A stretch of 53,387 bases of DNA from Candidatus Desulfovibrio intestinavium (GTDB lineage: Bacteria; Desulfobacterota; Desulfovibrionia; Desulfovibrionales; Desulfovibrionaceae), in contig DWZD01000005.1 in NCBI GenBank assembly GCA_019118345.1, positions 1 through 53,387 of the forward strand. The letters run 5' to 3'. The notes under the pieces were generated by a model. That model saw only the letters and a program-made list of their open reading frames with translations, was not told where the DNA came from and ran no database searches. Below, piece by piece: positions 39,938-49,863 of this stretch (its first letter is position 1; every line of letters begins with the position of its first letter). Both the position numbers and the translations under genes were made by a program.

Positions 39938-41688
39938 TGGCAGCGCGTCAAAGCCGTTTCGACCTGATCATCAATGCCGTGGAGCGCGTCTCCGCGCCCT
40001 TCCGGCGTATCGAGCAGGCTATGGACAGCGTGCGCGAACGTACCGAAAGGGCCAGTCAGGCGCTGGGGCGTCTGGGGCAGGCCGGCGGCTTCGGGAAGCT
40101 GTCAGGCGCTCTGAGCGCCCTTGGCGGCAGTCTGCACGGTGTGGCGCAGGAGGGGCAGGCGGGCCTGGAGCGGCTGGGCGCGCTGGCGGGCCGCCTGTCG
40201 CTGCTGTTCGGCGCTGCCGGCGGCGGAGCCTTCGCTCTGGCCCATGAGGCCGCGTCCGCCGGAGCGGAAGCGAGCAAGTTCAGCAGCATGGTGGGGCTCT
40301 CCACCGCCAACTGGCAGGAATACGCCGGGGCGGCACGCCTGGCCGGGGTGGAGGCCGATGAGCTGGCCAGCCTCATGCTCACCCTGCAGGAACGGGCGGT
40401 CAATGCCGCCAACGGCGAAGAAGGCGATATCGAGATCCTCAAGCTCATGGGCATCAGCGCCAAAAATGCCCGAGGCGAGCTCAAGAATGCCGACAGCCTG
40501 CTGCTGGAGCTGGCCGACCGCGTCAAACAGATGCGCGATGCCGGCGAAATGGGCAAGGCCGCGGGCATCATGAACCAGCTGGGCGGGGAGGAAGGCGCGC
40601 GCCTGCTGGATTTGCTGCAAAATGGCCGTGCGGGTCTGCTGGCCATGCGGCGGGAAGCCAGGGAGCTGGGGCTTGTCCTTGCGGATGATGACGTGCAGGC
40701 CAGCAAGGACTTCAATTTCTCGCTTGCGCGGGTGGCCGCCACCTTCCGGGGTATGGGCCTCACCTTGGGCAAAGCCTTTTTGCCGGCCCTCACCACCCTG
40801 CTGGACAAGTTCCAGGCCTGGCTGAAAGTCCAGCGCGACATCGTGGGCGCGGGCTTTGAGGCCTGGGTGGAGCGGCTCGATCTGGATGCGGTCTGGGCGT
40901 CTGTGGAGCGCTTTTTCACCGCGCTTGGCCGTCTGGGCGGCGCGCTGCAGCATGTGGCCGATCTGTGCGGCGGCTGGGGCAATGCGCTGACCATGCTGGC
41001 GGCCCTGCTGGGCGGCAGGCTGGCGCTGGCGCTGGGGGCGCTCATCGCGTCCGTCGGGCAGCTGGGCATGGCGCTGCTGGCCACGCCCGTGGGCTGGTTC
41101 CTGGGCGCTGTGGCTGCCATCGCCGGGGCTGCTTATGCCATCTACAAAAACTGGGACGGTCTGTACGCCTATTTCCAAAATCTTTGTACCGGGGTCAAGG
41201 CAGCCTTCGAGCAGGTCTGGGTTCAGGGCGTCATAAAATGGCTTGTCAGTTTCAATCCGGCCCGCTGGGTCATGGACGGCCTCAACGAGCTGGTGGCCAC
41301 CCTCACGGGCATTGATCTCTACAGCATCGGCGGCCAGTGGATCGACAGTCTGCTGGATGGTGTGAAGGCAGGCTGGACAAAGCTCACGGGCTGGCTGGGC
41401 AAAGGGCTGGACTCCATCACCGGCATTTTCCGGAGCGACGATGACGGCAAAGGGACAGCCTCGGGAGCCGCAACCTCTCCCCTGCCCATGTCCGATCCGC
41501 TCAACATGGTGCCCGGCGCCAAGTCCATGATGCAGCTGGTCCGCAGTGAACGAGTCATCCGGCAGGAAAATACGGTGCGCATCATCGCCCCCGAGGGCAT
41601 GCGCCTGGAAGGCGACGGCCGGGGCCGCGGGCTGTCCGTGCGCGGCGAGGTGGCCGAGGCCGGGATCCTCAACGCGGGAGCCATCTGA
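39937..41688 (+). CDS. tape measure protein
   Basis: A 583-residue tape measure. It is helical in its first half (FDLIINAVERVSAPFRRIEQAM), has a central hydrophobic part (LTMLAALLGGRLALALGALIA and VGWFLGAVAAIAGAAYAIYK), and a glycine-rich end. At about 0.15 nm per residue the tail would be near 87 nm. The gene is coupled to the frameshift product by a one-base overlap. Confidence 0.92.
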   Translation: MAARQSRFDLIINAVERVSAPFRRIEQAMDSVRERTERASQALGRLGQAGGFGKLSGALSALGGSLHGVAQEGQAGLERLGALAGRLSLLFGAAGGGAFALAHEAASAGAEASKFSSMVGLSTANWQEYAGAARLAGVEADELASLMLTLQERAVNAANGEEGDIEILKLMGISAKNARGELKNADSLLLELADRVKQMRDAGEMGKAAGIMNQLGGEEGARLLDLLQNGRAGLLAMRREARELGLVLADDDVQASKDFNFSLARVAATFRGMGLTLGKAFLPALTTLLDKFQAWLKVQRDIVGAGFEAWVERLDLDAVWASVERFFTALGRLGGALQHVADLCGGWGNALTMLAALLGGRLALALGALIASVGQLGMALLATPVGWFLGAVAAIAGAAYAIYKNWDGLYAYFQNLCTGVKAAFEQVWVQGVIKWLVSFNPARWVMDGLNELVATLTGIDLYSIGGQWIDSLLDGVKAGWTKLTGWLGKGLDSITGIFRSDDDGKGTASGAATSPLPMSDPLNMVPGAKSMMQLVRSERVIRQENTVRIIAPEGMRLEGDGRGRGLSVRGEVAEAGILNAGAI

Positions 41689-42902
41689 TGGATCTGTGGA
41701 AGATGCGGCTGCGGGCCGCCAGCTTCCGGGGCGTGTCCTTCGGGGTCACAGCCGATGAAAGCGAAGGCGGCCGCCGCACGGTGACGCATGAATTTCCCCA
41801 GCGCGAAGCCCCCTACGTGGAGGATATGGGCGGTGCCCCGCGGCGCTTCACGGTCCAGGCCTTTGTGCTGGGCAGTGATTACATGAGCCGCCGCGATGCG
41901 CTGGAAGCGGCCCTGCAACAACCGGGGCCGGGCACGCTGGTGCACCCGTGGTACGGCGAGGTGCAGGTCAGCCAGACCGCCCCCTACAAGGTGCGGCACA
42001 ACGCCCAGGATGGCGGCATGGCCGTTTTCCAGCTCTTTTTCTGTCGCGATGCCGAACCGCACAGCCCGGCCGCCAGCGTCAACCAGGGCCTTCGTGCCCG
42101 GCTGGAAGCAGGGACCGCAGGCCTGCTGGCCTGCGACAGCTTCGACAGCGCCCTGCGTCTGGCCGGGCAGGCGGAATGGGCCGTCAGCCAGACCTACAGC
42201 CTCATTGTGGATGCCGTGAGCACGGTGCAGGCCGTCATGCACGGCGATGTCTCCACTGTGGCGGTTCTGCTGGGCGCGGCCACGGGCTATGACCTCATGC
42301 CGCTGGCCAGCGTGGGCCGGCATCTCTGGGGCGTGCTGCGGAGCATCGGCAGCCAGTCGGGCCTCTCTGATGCGGCCGTGTCCGGACGCTGGGCCAGTGT
42401 GGCCCGCACCGATTTTTTGCCGACTGTGCCGGACAATGTCGGCTCCCAGCGGGCGGTGATCCAGAGCAACGGTCAGGCCGTGGAGAGTCTGGTGCGCCGT
42501 CTGGCCTTGGTGGAATCGGCCCGTGCCGCCACCACGGCCCTGCCTGCCAGCCGCAGCGAGGCGCAGCAACTGCGCTACGATTTTTGTGATGCGATGGATG
42601 AGGTTCTGGCGCTGGAGCCGGTGATCCCGGATATGGCGCAGGCCAGCGGCATCCGCCGTATGGAGATCGAGCTGGCCGCCTCTCTGGGCAGCCTGCGTTC
42701 CGGCACGCTGGCCACGCTGGCTGAGGCCGCCCGGCGGGCGCCGGAAGTGGTGACCGCCACCCCGGCCTGCGTGCTGCCATCACTGGCCCTCTGCTACCGC
42801 CAGAGCGGCGGCGTGGCGCTGGAGGCCGATCTGGTGGCCCGTAATCACCTTATCCATCCGGGCTTCGTGCCCGTGGAGCCGCTGGAGGTGCTGCGTGGCT
42901 GA
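41688..42902 (+). CDS. DNA circularisation / baseplate protein (Mu gpN-like)
   Basis: A 404-residue protein. The N-terminal domain (MRLRAASFRGVSFGVTADES, then GRRTVTHEFPQREAPYVEDM) is the DNA circularisation N-domain of Mu gpN, a tail hub protein. It starts on the last base of the tape measure gene and overlaps the next by 8 bp. Confidence 0.92.
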   Translation: MDLWKMRLRAASFRGVSFGVTADESEGGRRTVTHEFPQREAPYVEDMGGAPRRFTVQAFVLGSDYMSRRDALEAALQQPGPGTLVHPWYGEVQVSQTAPYKVRHNAQDGGMAVFQLFFCRDAEPHSPAASVNQGLRARLEAGTAGLLACDSFDSALRLAGQAEWAVSQTYSLIVDAVSTVQAVMHGDVSTVAVLLGAATGYDLMPLASVGRHLWGVLRSIGSQSGLSDAAVSGRWASVARTDFLPTVPDNVGSQRAVIQSNGQAVESLVRRLALVESARAATTALPASRSEAQQLRYDFCDAMDEVLALEPVIPDMAQASGIRRMEIELAASLGSLRSGTLATLAEAARRAPEVVTATPACVLPSLALCYRQSGGVALEADLVARNHLIHPGFVPVEPLEVLRG

Positions 42903-44052
42903 CGACATCACCCTGCGCATCGACGGCGTGGACTGGACCTATTGGACCTCCGTGCAGGTCTCCCGCCAGATGGACGCCATCGCCGGGACCTTCTCCCTCT
43001 CGCTGGCCGACAAGTGGGTCAACGGCGCTCAGGCGCTGCCCATTGCCGCGGGCATGGCCTGCCAGATCCTCATTGGTGGCGATCAGGTCATGGACGGCTA
43101 CATCGATCAGGTCCGGCCCTCATTTTCCGCCACGGCGCACGGCATCAGCATCACCGGCCGCGACAAAAGCGCTGATCTGGTGGACTGCGCCGCCATCCAC
43201 AGCCCCGGGCAGTGGCTCAACTGCACCGTGCTCCAGCTGGCCCAGGCTCTGGCCAGACCCTTCGGGGTGAGCGTCACGGCCGAGGGCGACGTGGGCGCGC
43301 CCATTGCCAGCTTCAAGCTCGAGGAAGGCGAGACCGCCTTCGAGGCCCTGGACCGGGCCCTGCGTCAGCGGGGACTCATGGCCTGCCCGGACGGCAAGGG
43401 CGGTATTGTGCTGCTCAAGGCCGGAGCGGGCACAGCCGGCGGCAGCCTGCGGCAGGGGGAGAACATCCTTTCGGCCGAGGGGCAGTTCGACATGGCCGAC
43501 CGTTTTTCCGACTACATCGTCAAGGGGCAGATGCCCGGCACGGACAAGGGCTGGGGCAAGGAGGCCTGCGCCGTGCGCGGCCAGTACCGCGACCAGGCCG
43601 TGCAGCGTTACCGGCCCATGATCATCCGGGCCGAGCAGTCCGGGGATGCCAGCAACGCGCACCAGCGGGCCGCCTGGGAATGCAGCGTGCGGGCCGCCCG
43701 GGCCGTGTCCGTCACGGCCACGGTGCAGGGTTTCCGGCAGCAGGGCGTGGGCCGGGAGCAGTCCGGGCCCCTCTGGCAGCTCAACCAGATGGTGGATGTG
43801 GATATGCCCTATCTGCGCATCAGCCAGCGTCTGCTGGTGAGCGGGGTGGAGTTCCGGCGCGATGCCGGATCGGGCAGCACCACCCGCCTCACCCTGCGCG
43901 ATCCCGCGGCCTTCGCCCCGGAACCCGGGAAAAAGGAAAAGAGCGACGGTTCCGGCGGCAAGGGGGGCGGCAACGTCAGAATGGAGAAGGAAGTGGACCT
44001 GCAGACCCGTCTTTCCGAAGAGGCCACGGCGCGGCAAAAGGCCATCAAATGA
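42895..44052 (+). CDS. baseplate hub protein (Mu gpP / late control D-like)
   Basis: A 385-residue protein starting at GTG 42895. The segments RIDGVDWTYWTSVQVSRQMD and ISITGRDKSADLVDCAA are typical of Mu gpP (44 kDa) hub proteins. The C-terminal tail is Gly/Lys-rich. It overlaps the next gene by 4 bp. Confidence 0.92.
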   Translation: MADDITLRIDGVDWTYWTSVQVSRQMDAIAGTFSLSLADKWVNGAQALPIAAGMACQILIGGDQVMDGYIDQVRPSFSATAHGISITGRDKSADLVDCAAIHSPGQWLNCTVLQLAQALARPFGVSVTAEGDVGAPIASFKLEEGETAFEALDRALRQRGLMACPDGKGGIVLLKAGAGTAGGSLRQGENILSAEGQFDMADRFSDYIVKGQMPGTDKGWGKEACAVRGQYRDQAVQRYRPMIIRAEQSGDASNAHQRAAWECSVRAARAVSVTATVQGFRQQGVGREQSGPLWQLNQMVDVDMPYLRISQRLLVSGVEFRRDAGSGSTTRLTLRDPAAFAPEPGKKEKSDGSGGKGGGNVRMEKEVDLQTRLSEEATARQKAIK

Positions 44053-44702
44053 GCGACCGGCAAACCATCCGTCTGCTGGAACGATTGTCCCGGCGCATGC
44101 GCAACATCGTGGCACGTGGCGTCATCTCGCTGGTGCGTGATGCCCGCAAATGGCAGTCCACCCAGCTCGAACTGCTGGACGGCGAGGTGCTGGACGATGC
44201 CGAGCGCGCCCAGCAGTATGGCTTTTCCTCCGTGCCCCATGCCGGGGCCGAGGCTGTTGTGCTGTTCGTGGGCGCGGACCGCTCGCATCCTGTGGTGCTG
44301 GCCGTGGATGACCGGCGCTACCGCGTGCAGGCCCTCAAGGACGGCGAGGTGGCGATCTACACGGACGAAGGCGACCGCATCCACCTCAAGCGAGAGCACA
44401 CCATCGAGGTGACCACCAGGCATTTCGTGCTCAAGGCCGAGGACGACGTGACCATCGAGACCAAAAATTTCAGCGTCCGGGCCGCCGAGGGCGTGCGGAT
44501 GGAGTCCGCCAGCACGCAGTTCGCCACCGGGGCCCTCTCCTTCGGCGGGCAGGGCGGCGGCGAGGTCACTGCCCAGCTCACCGGCGGCATCGTGGCCTCG
44601 CAGGATCTGCAAAGCAACGGCGGCGCCGTCTCCCTGACCCGGCATGTGCATTCTGGCGTCCAGGCCGGGGGCGATACGACGGCCGCCCCCGTGGGAGGAT
44701 AA
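44049..44702 (+). CDS. baseplate assembly protein V, spike (Mu gp45-like)
   Basis: A 217-residue spike subunit. The N-terminal helix (RLLERLSRRMRNIVARGVIS), an OB-like part, and a C-terminal beta-helix-like stretch are visible. It ends with HVHSGVQAGGDTTAAP, whose HxH recalls the metal-binding tip of Mu gp45. Confidence 0.9.
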   Translation: MSDRQTIRLLERLSRRMRNIVARGVISLVRDARKWQSTQLELLDGEVLDDAERAQQYGFSSVPHAGAEAVVLFVGADRSHPVVLAVDDRRYRVQALKDGEVAIYTDEGDRIHLKREHTIEVTTRHFVLKAEDDVTIETKNFSVRAAEGVRMESASTQFATGALSFGGQGGGEVTAQLTGGIVASQDLQSNGGAVSLTRHVHSGVQAGGDTTAAPVGG

Positions 44703-44703
44703 C

Positions 44704-45216
44704 ATGGACATCTGTCTGCATTTCGACCAGGAGGCCGGCCTGTTCGACCTCCTGCTTTCCGAGCCGCCGGCCGACCTGCAGGGCGACGAGGGTCTGCTGA
44801 CGGCGGTGATCATCTCCCTGTTCACCGATGCCCGGGCCCATGACGACGATCCCCTGCCCGATGAGCGCGTGGGCGTGCCCGGCGACCGGCGCGGCTGGTG
44901 GGGCGACTGTCTGCCCGATGCCCAGGGCGAGCGGACGCTGGAGAGCATCGGCTCCCGGCTCTGGCTGCTCTGGCGCGAGAAGGATCTGGACAGCGTAGTG
45001 GCCCGGGCCCGGCAGTATGCGGAAGAGGCCCTAGCCTGGCTGACCCGCGAGGGGCATGTCAGCTCCCTGAGCATCAGCGTGGAGCGTATGCAGCCCGGGC
45101 ATCTGGGTATCCGTGTGGCCGTTCAGCCCTCCGGCAGCGATGTTCCGGGCCGCGAGTGGCGTTTCGTCTACGATTATCAGCACGCCCCGCCGGTAAGCGT
45201 CCGGCTGGAGGCATAG
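44704..45216 (+). CDS. GP46-family baseplate protein
   Basis: A 170-residue wedge protein with the GP46 pattern: GLLTAVIISLFTDARAHDDD, then RRGWWGDCLPD and GSRLWLLWREK. It has a strong gggagga. Order gp45-gp46-gp47 is kept. Confidence 0.92.
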   Translation: MDICLHFDQEAGLFDLLLSEPPADLQGDEGLLTAVIISLFTDARAHDDDPLPDERVGVPGDRRGWWGDCLPDAQGERTLESIGSRLWLLWREKDLDSVVARARQYAEEALAWLTREGHVSSLSISVERMQPGHLGIRVAVQPSGSDVPGREWRFVYDYQHAPPVSVRLEA

Positions 45217-45225
45217 GAGGCAGTC

Positions 45226-46305
45226 ATGGCTTGGGAACGTCCGACCCTCACCTGTCTGCATGAGCGCATCGCCCGTGATTTTTCGGGCCGCCTGCTGGAT
45301 GGCGCCACCCTGCTCCGCCGCTCCGTGCTGGCGGTACTGGCAAAGGTCTGGGCCGGGGCCTGCCATACGCTGCACAGCGTGCTGGCCTGGCTTTATCTGC
45401 AGGTTTTTGTGGACACGGCCGAGGGCGAATACATGGAGCGCTGGGCCGGGGTCTGGAACCTCTCGCGTCTGCCTGCCGCCGCGGCCGCGGGAGAGGTGCT
45501 GTTCATCGGACAGGACGACGCCGTGATTCCGGCCGGGACCCTGCTACAGCATCAGGCCAGTGGGCTGCAGTATGCCCTGGAGGACAGGGCTGTCATCACC
45601 GACGGCAGCGCCCTGGTGCGCGTGAGCGCCGTGGAGACCGGCGCAGCCGGGAACCGGGACGCCGGGGAACAGCTGCAGCTGCTCTCTCCCATCGCCGGCG
45701 TGGAGAGCGTGGCCGTGGTGCAGACAGGGGGCGTGGCGGGCGGCGCGGATGCCGAAAGCGACGATGCCCTGCGCGCCCGCGTGCTGGAGCGCCTGCGCCA
45801 GCCGCCCCGAGGCGGCAGCATGGCCGACTATGTGCGCTGGGCAAAGGAGGTCCCGGGCGTGACCCGGGCCTGGTGCTATCCCATGCATCTGGGCATCGGC
45901 ACCGTAGGCGTCTGCTTCGTCTGTGACGGGCAGGAGGATCCTTTCCCGTCCGAGGAGATGGTGCGTCGCGTCAGGGAACACATCGAGCCGCTGCGTCCGG
46001 TCACGGTCAAGGAGCTGGGCGTGTTTGCCCCTGAGCCGCTGGACGTGACCGTGCGCCTGCGCATCACTCCGGATACGGAGGCTTTGCGGGCGGCCGTCCG
46101 GTCCGAGATCGAAGACGTCTTTGCCCGGGAGGGCGCTCCGGGCGGCACACTCTACCGTTCGCACATCGCCGAGGCCGTGTCCCTGACCCCCGGCGAACAG
46201 GATCACGAACTGCTGGAGCCTGCCGCCGACGTGGAGGTGCCTGCCGCGTATCTGCCGCGGCTTGTGCAGGTCATTTTTGAAGGCGAGGTGGCGCGCCATG
46301 CCTGA
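45226..46305 (+). CDS. baseplate J-like wedge protein (Mu gp47-like)
   Basis: A 359-residue protein of the baseplate J family: VIPAGTLLQHQASGLQY, AGNRDAGEQLQLLSPIAGV and DALRARVLERLRQPPRGGS. It forms the wedge that triggers sheath contraction. It overlaps the next gene by 8 bp. Confidence 0.93.
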   Translation: MAWERPTLTCLHERIARDFSGRLLDGATLLRRSVLAVLAKVWAGACHTLHSVLAWLYLQVFVDTAEGEYMERWAGVWNLSRLPAAAAAGEVLFIGQDDAVIPAGTLLQHQASGLQYALEDRAVITDGSALVRVSAVETGAAGNRDAGEQLQLLSPIAGVESVAVVQTGGVAGGADAESDDALRARVLERLRQPPRGGSMADYVRWAKEVPGVTRAWCYPMHLGIGTVGVCFVCDGQEDPFPSEEMVRRVREHIEPLRPVTVKELGVFAPEPLDVTVRLRITPDTEALRAAVRSEIEDVFAREGAPGGTLYRSHIAEAVSLTPGEQDHELLEPAADVEVPAAYLPRLVQVIFEGEVARHA

Positions 46306-46963
46306 GACGAGCCTGCGTGCCCGCTCCGCTGCCGACTACCTGCGCATGCTCCAGCACCTGCTGCCGCAGGGTCAGGCCTGGACACGTGCGCCGGACGCCG
46401 TGCTGACCGCCGTCCTGCGGGCCACAGCCGATGAGCTGGAACGGCTGGACATGGCCATGCGCCTGCTGCTTGCCGAGATGCTGCCCACCAGCGCCATCGC
46501 CGGTCTGGAGGACTGGGAACGTGTACTCGGCCTGCCTGACGCCTGCCTGCCCGCCGGAACCTCTCTGCAGGAACGGCGTTCCGCCGTGCTGGCAAAGCTG
46601 CGCGACGAGGGGCGGCAGGACCTGGTTTACTGGTACGGCGTAGCCGACTCGCTGGAATACGATGTGACCATCGAGGAACACTGGCCTTTCTGCTGCGGCA
46701 TCCATGAATGTACTGACCCGTCCGGCCTGAGCCCGCGCCAGCGGCAGGATCATCCCGAGATCGGCTATCTGGCCGTGCCGGAGATTCGCTGGTGGTGGAA
46801 CGTCATCATCCACGGCGACCGCCTGCTGCTCTTTCGCTGCGGCGAGAGCCTGTGCGGCGAGCTGCTCATGGACTGGCGCGCCGCTGACTCGCTGGAGTGC
46901 GTCATGCTGCGCGACAAGCTGGCCCACACCCTGCTGACCTTTACCTATGAGGAAGGAGAATAG
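46298..46963 (+). CDS. DUF2313/YmfQ-family tail protein (Mu gp48-like)
   Basis: A 221-residue protein beginning with LRARSAADYLRMLQHLLPQGQ, the usual N-terminus of this family, and containing ERVLGLPDACLPAGTSLQER. It attaches the fibre to the baseplate edge. Confidence 0.9.
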   Translation: MPETSLRARSAADYLRMLQHLLPQGQAWTRAPDAVLTAVLRATADELERLDMAMRLLLAEMLPTSAIAGLEDWERVLGLPDACLPAGTSLQERRSAVLAKLRDEGRQDLVYWYGVADSLEYDVTIEEHWPFCCGIHECTDPSGLSPRQRQDHPEIGYLAVPEIRWWWNVIIHGDRLLLFRCGESLCGELLMDWRAADSLECVMLRDKLAHTLLTFTYEEGE

Positions 46964-46964
46964 C

Positions 46965-47906
46965 ATGAAATACCATCCCCCCGCCGGATCCCAGGATCCC
47001 GATGCCAAGTACGTCACCGGCCAGCCCGGCAAGGTCCGCGGCAGCGCCGTGCCCGCCGAGGCTGTGGAACATCCCCAGCGCGAGATCGTGGAGGTCATCA
47101 GGCAGGCCGGTCTCACGCCCAGCGGTGATGACCTGACCCAGCTCTGGCAGGCCATTGGCCAGGCCATCACTGCCGCCAAACCCGGTCTGGCCACCACCAC
47201 GGCCCCCGGCCTTGTGCAGATCGGCGACGGCCTGAGCATCACCACGCAGGGCCTGCTCTCCGTACTGACGGCTACGGCGGCGCAGGCGGGCATCATGCGG
47301 CCCGACGGCACGACGTGCCGTGTGCAGGACGGCGTGCTGTCCGTGCCGCAACAGGTCAACGAGTATATGGAAGGCTGGCGCACAAGCTGGGTCGGCGTAC
47401 CCCGCCCGTGGCGCGGCACGGCACTGCCGCCCGACCATTGCTGGGCCAATGGCGACTTTGTGGCCTTTGCCGACTGGCCGGAGCTGAAGGATGTCTACGA
47501 GGCCGGGGGCTTCGCGGGCCTGCTGCTGGACTGGGACGCGGACAGCGAAACGCAGGCCGCCCAACTGGGCCGCTGGCGGCCCGACGCCGCCGAACCCACG
47601 GGGCTGTATACGCCGAATCTGACCGGGCAGTTTTTGCGCTGCTGGGGGCCGGGCATCGAACGTCAGGCGGGCAGCTGGCAAGCTGATGCCGTGCAGGGGC
47701 ACGGGCATGTTTTTTATGCGGGCGTGGCCGCAGGCAGCGGGGGAGGCGGCGGGTATATCAACTTTTCCCAAAGCAACAAGAGTGGGGTCGTCAGGGGGCC
47801 GGAATCGCTCGACGGCTACGGCACGGCCCGCATTGCGGACGAAACCCGCCCGGCAAACCTTGCCCTGCCCGTCATCATCTATCTTGGTCAACCCGCCGCA
47901 AACTAA
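46965..47906 (+). CDS. tail fibre protein
   Basis: A 313-residue fibre with a strong aaggaga. The N-terminal part (KPGLATTTAPGLVQIGDGLSI) is fibre-like. The C-terminal part has GTALPPDHCWANGDFVAFA and GHGHVFYAG, as in collar-type fibres, and ends GQPAAN. It determines host binding. It is followed by its likely chaperone. Confidence 0.88.
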   Translation: MKYHPPAGSQDPDAKYVTGQPGKVRGSAVPAEAVEHPQREIVEVIRQAGLTPSGDDLTQLWQAIGQAITAAKPGLATTTAPGLVQIGDGLSITTQGLLSVLTATAAQAGIMRPDGTTCRVQDGVLSVPQQVNEYMEGWRTSWVGVPRPWRGTALPPDHCWANGDFVAFADWPELKDVYEAGGFAGLLLDWDADSETQAAQLGRWRPDAAEPTGLYTPNLTGQFLRCWGPGIERQAGSWQADAVQGHGHVFYAGVAAGSGGGGGYINFSQSNKSGVVRGPESLDGYGTARIADETRPANLALPVIIYLGQPAAN

Positions 47907-47915
47907 GGAGGCCGC

Positions 47916-48599
47916 ATGACCACACTGTACGCCTATCACCCCGCCAGCGGGGAATACCTCGGCAGCCGCCCGGCGCAAGTCGTGAACGGCAGGGAGCTGA
48001 CCCGCAGCGCCCATGCCACGACAACGCCGCCCCCGGACATCCCGGACGGCCACGCCGCCCGCTGGACGGGCGCGGCCTGGGAAGTCGTGGAAGATCACCG
48101 GCAGAAGTTGGACGCCACGGGCACGCCCTACTGGCTGCCCGGCGAGGGCGACGACTGGCAGTCCCCGCCCCGCTACATGAAAGAACTCGGCCCGCTGCCC
48201 GCAGGGGCCGTGACGGAACGGCCCGCGCCCACGCTGGACGAGGCCCGCGCCGCCGCCCTTGCCGAACTCAATGCCGCCTTTGCCGCCGCCGAGGCCGAAG
48301 GCAGGGTCATGTCCTCGGCGGGCTTCGTCATCGACGCCACGGAACGCAGCAACCGGGACATCGAGGGCCTCATCACCAGCATGGAGGCCACGGGCACGCA
48401 GGAGACCACCTTCTGCGCGGCGGACAACAGCTTCCACAGCGTGACGCTGGAACAGCTCCGCGCCATGCGGCTGGAGGTCATTGCCCACGGGCAGGCCCTC
48501 TATGCCCGCAAGTGGGAGCTGCGGCAGGCCATCGAAAGCGCGCAGAGCGTCGAGGGCGTACAGGCCGTGGTCATCAACTTTGACGGGGTGGGCGCGTGA
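47916..48599 (+). CDS. DUF4376 tail fibre-associated protein
   Basis: A 227-residue protein. The N-terminal half resembles tail fibre assembly proteins (YAYHPASGEYLGSRPA, then AARWTGAAWEVVEDHR). The C-terminal half is DUF4376-like (LNAAFAAAEAEGRVMSSAG, RSNRDIEGLI). It is probably a fibre chaperone. Confidence 0.85.
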   Translation: MTTLYAYHPASGEYLGSRPAQVVNGRELTRSAHATTTPPPDIPDGHAARWTGAAWEVVEDHRQKLDATGTPYWLPGEGDDWQSPPRYMKELGPLPAGAVTERPAPTLDEARAAALAELNAAFAAAEAEGRVMSSAGFVIDATERSNRDIEGLITSMEATGTQETTFCAADNSFHSVTLEQLRAMRLEVIAHGQALYARKWELRQAIESAQSVEGVQAVVINFDGVGA

Positions 48600-48853
48600 T
48601 GCACTACGGCAAGCATCTGCTAGTGGCCGTTGACCAGCTTGTCAATGCCCTGCTGGGCGGCTGGCCGGACGAAACGCTGTCCAGCCGGGCCTGGCGGCGG
48701 CATGCGGCGGGCCGGGGTTCGTGGCTCTGCCGGGTCATTGACCGGCTGTTTTTCTGGGATGTGGAGAAACGCGGCGGCCTGATCGCCGGGCATTGCCAGC
48801 TGAGCTTCGAGAGCGAACGGCAGGGGCGGCAGCTGCCGCCGGAGCTGCGCTGA
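48599..48853 (+). CDS. small phage protein, unknown
   Basis: An 84-residue protein overlapping its neighbours by one base on each side. The C-terminal segment IAGHCQLSFESERQGRQLP has the HC..S.ESE pattern seen in small proteins near fibre genes of temperate phages, but I cannot assign a role. Confidence 0.7.
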   Translation: MHYGKHLLVAVDQLVNALLGGWPDETLSSRAWRRHAAGRGSWLCRVIDRLFFWDVEKRGGLIAGHCQLSFESERQGRQLPPELR

Positions 48854-49005
48854 TGACCGCCCACCGTCCGCTTCGCGGGCCTGTCCCGCGCCTTGCGCCC
48901 GCCTGCTGCCCGGTCTGCGGCCATGCCCTGCGGCTGGTGCTGACTCCCGACGGCCCGCGCCGGGTCTGCCCCGTCTGCGGGGTGGTGGAGCCGTGCGGGA
49001 AGTGA
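48853..49005 (+). CDS. 50-residue zinc-ribbon protein
   Basis: Two CPVC knuckles (CCPVCGHAL and VCPVCGVVEPCG) make a clear rubredoxin-like zinc ribbon. It is last in the tail operon; the 114 bp after it hold no gene. Function unknown. Confidence 0.75.
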   Translation: MTAHRPLRGPVPRLAPACCPVCGHALRLVLTPDGPRRVCPVCGVVEPCGK

Positions 49006-49119
49006 GACAGCAGCGCATCACCGCTCGGGACGCGGGCGGGCACATCCGGGCCGCGGATTGCCGCGCCACCCACCGGCGAATACGGCTGGAAGGGCATGCG
49101 CGGGCAGCAGCGCAGGCGC

Positions 49120-49365
49120 TCAGACGTGGGCTTGCTGCGCGCCTGCCCCGCCCTCTTCGCCCCACGTGATGACGGGCTTGCGATTGTGGGCGACGCAGTC
49201 GGCCAGATAGGCATTGATCAGCGTCTGGTAGGGCATGCTGGTCTCTTCCGACAGCTTCTTGAAGTAGTCCACGGTCGCCGTGTCCAGACGGATGGTGACC
49301 GTGGTCTTCTGCTGCCGGACATAGGGATTCTTGACGCCTCCCGAAAAATCGTATTCGTCGCGCAT
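49120..49365 (-). CDS. brnA: BrnA antitoxin
   Basis: An 81-residue ribbon-helix-helix antitoxin: YDFSGGVKNPYVRQ and TVTIRLDTATVDYFKKLSEE followed by MPYQTLINAYLADCV are the BrnA signature. It binds BrnT and represses the operon. It is 2 bp downstream of brnT. Confidence 0.92.
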   Translation of the reverse strand: MRDEYDFSGGVKNPYVRQQKTTVTIRLDTATVDYFKKLSEETSMPYQTLINAYLADCVAHNRKPVITWGEEGGAGAQQAHV

Positions 49366-49367
49366 GG

Positions 49368-49698
<331 letters not shown>

Positions 49699-49798
49699 TA
49701 CGGGCACCATGCACGTACGCCGGGCATACGGCATCTCCAAAGGGGCCGACTATCTCACCGGCATGGTACTGGCGGGTGCCTGTTAAGTTCTTTTCAGA

Positions 49799-49838
49799 GA
49801 ACAGCCCGGCAGGGGGTGTACCTCCTGCCGGGCTGTTC
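49799..49838 (-). terminator. strong hairpin after the DUF4041 gene
   Basis: A 15-bp perfect stem (49799-49813 with 49824-49838) lies 25 bp past the stop of the minus-strand gene. There is no T-run on either side. A smaller competing stem, gttct/agaac, overlaps its left foot. Confidence 0.6.
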
Positions 49839-49863
49839 GTCCCTCCGTCGTCGTGGGGCGGCA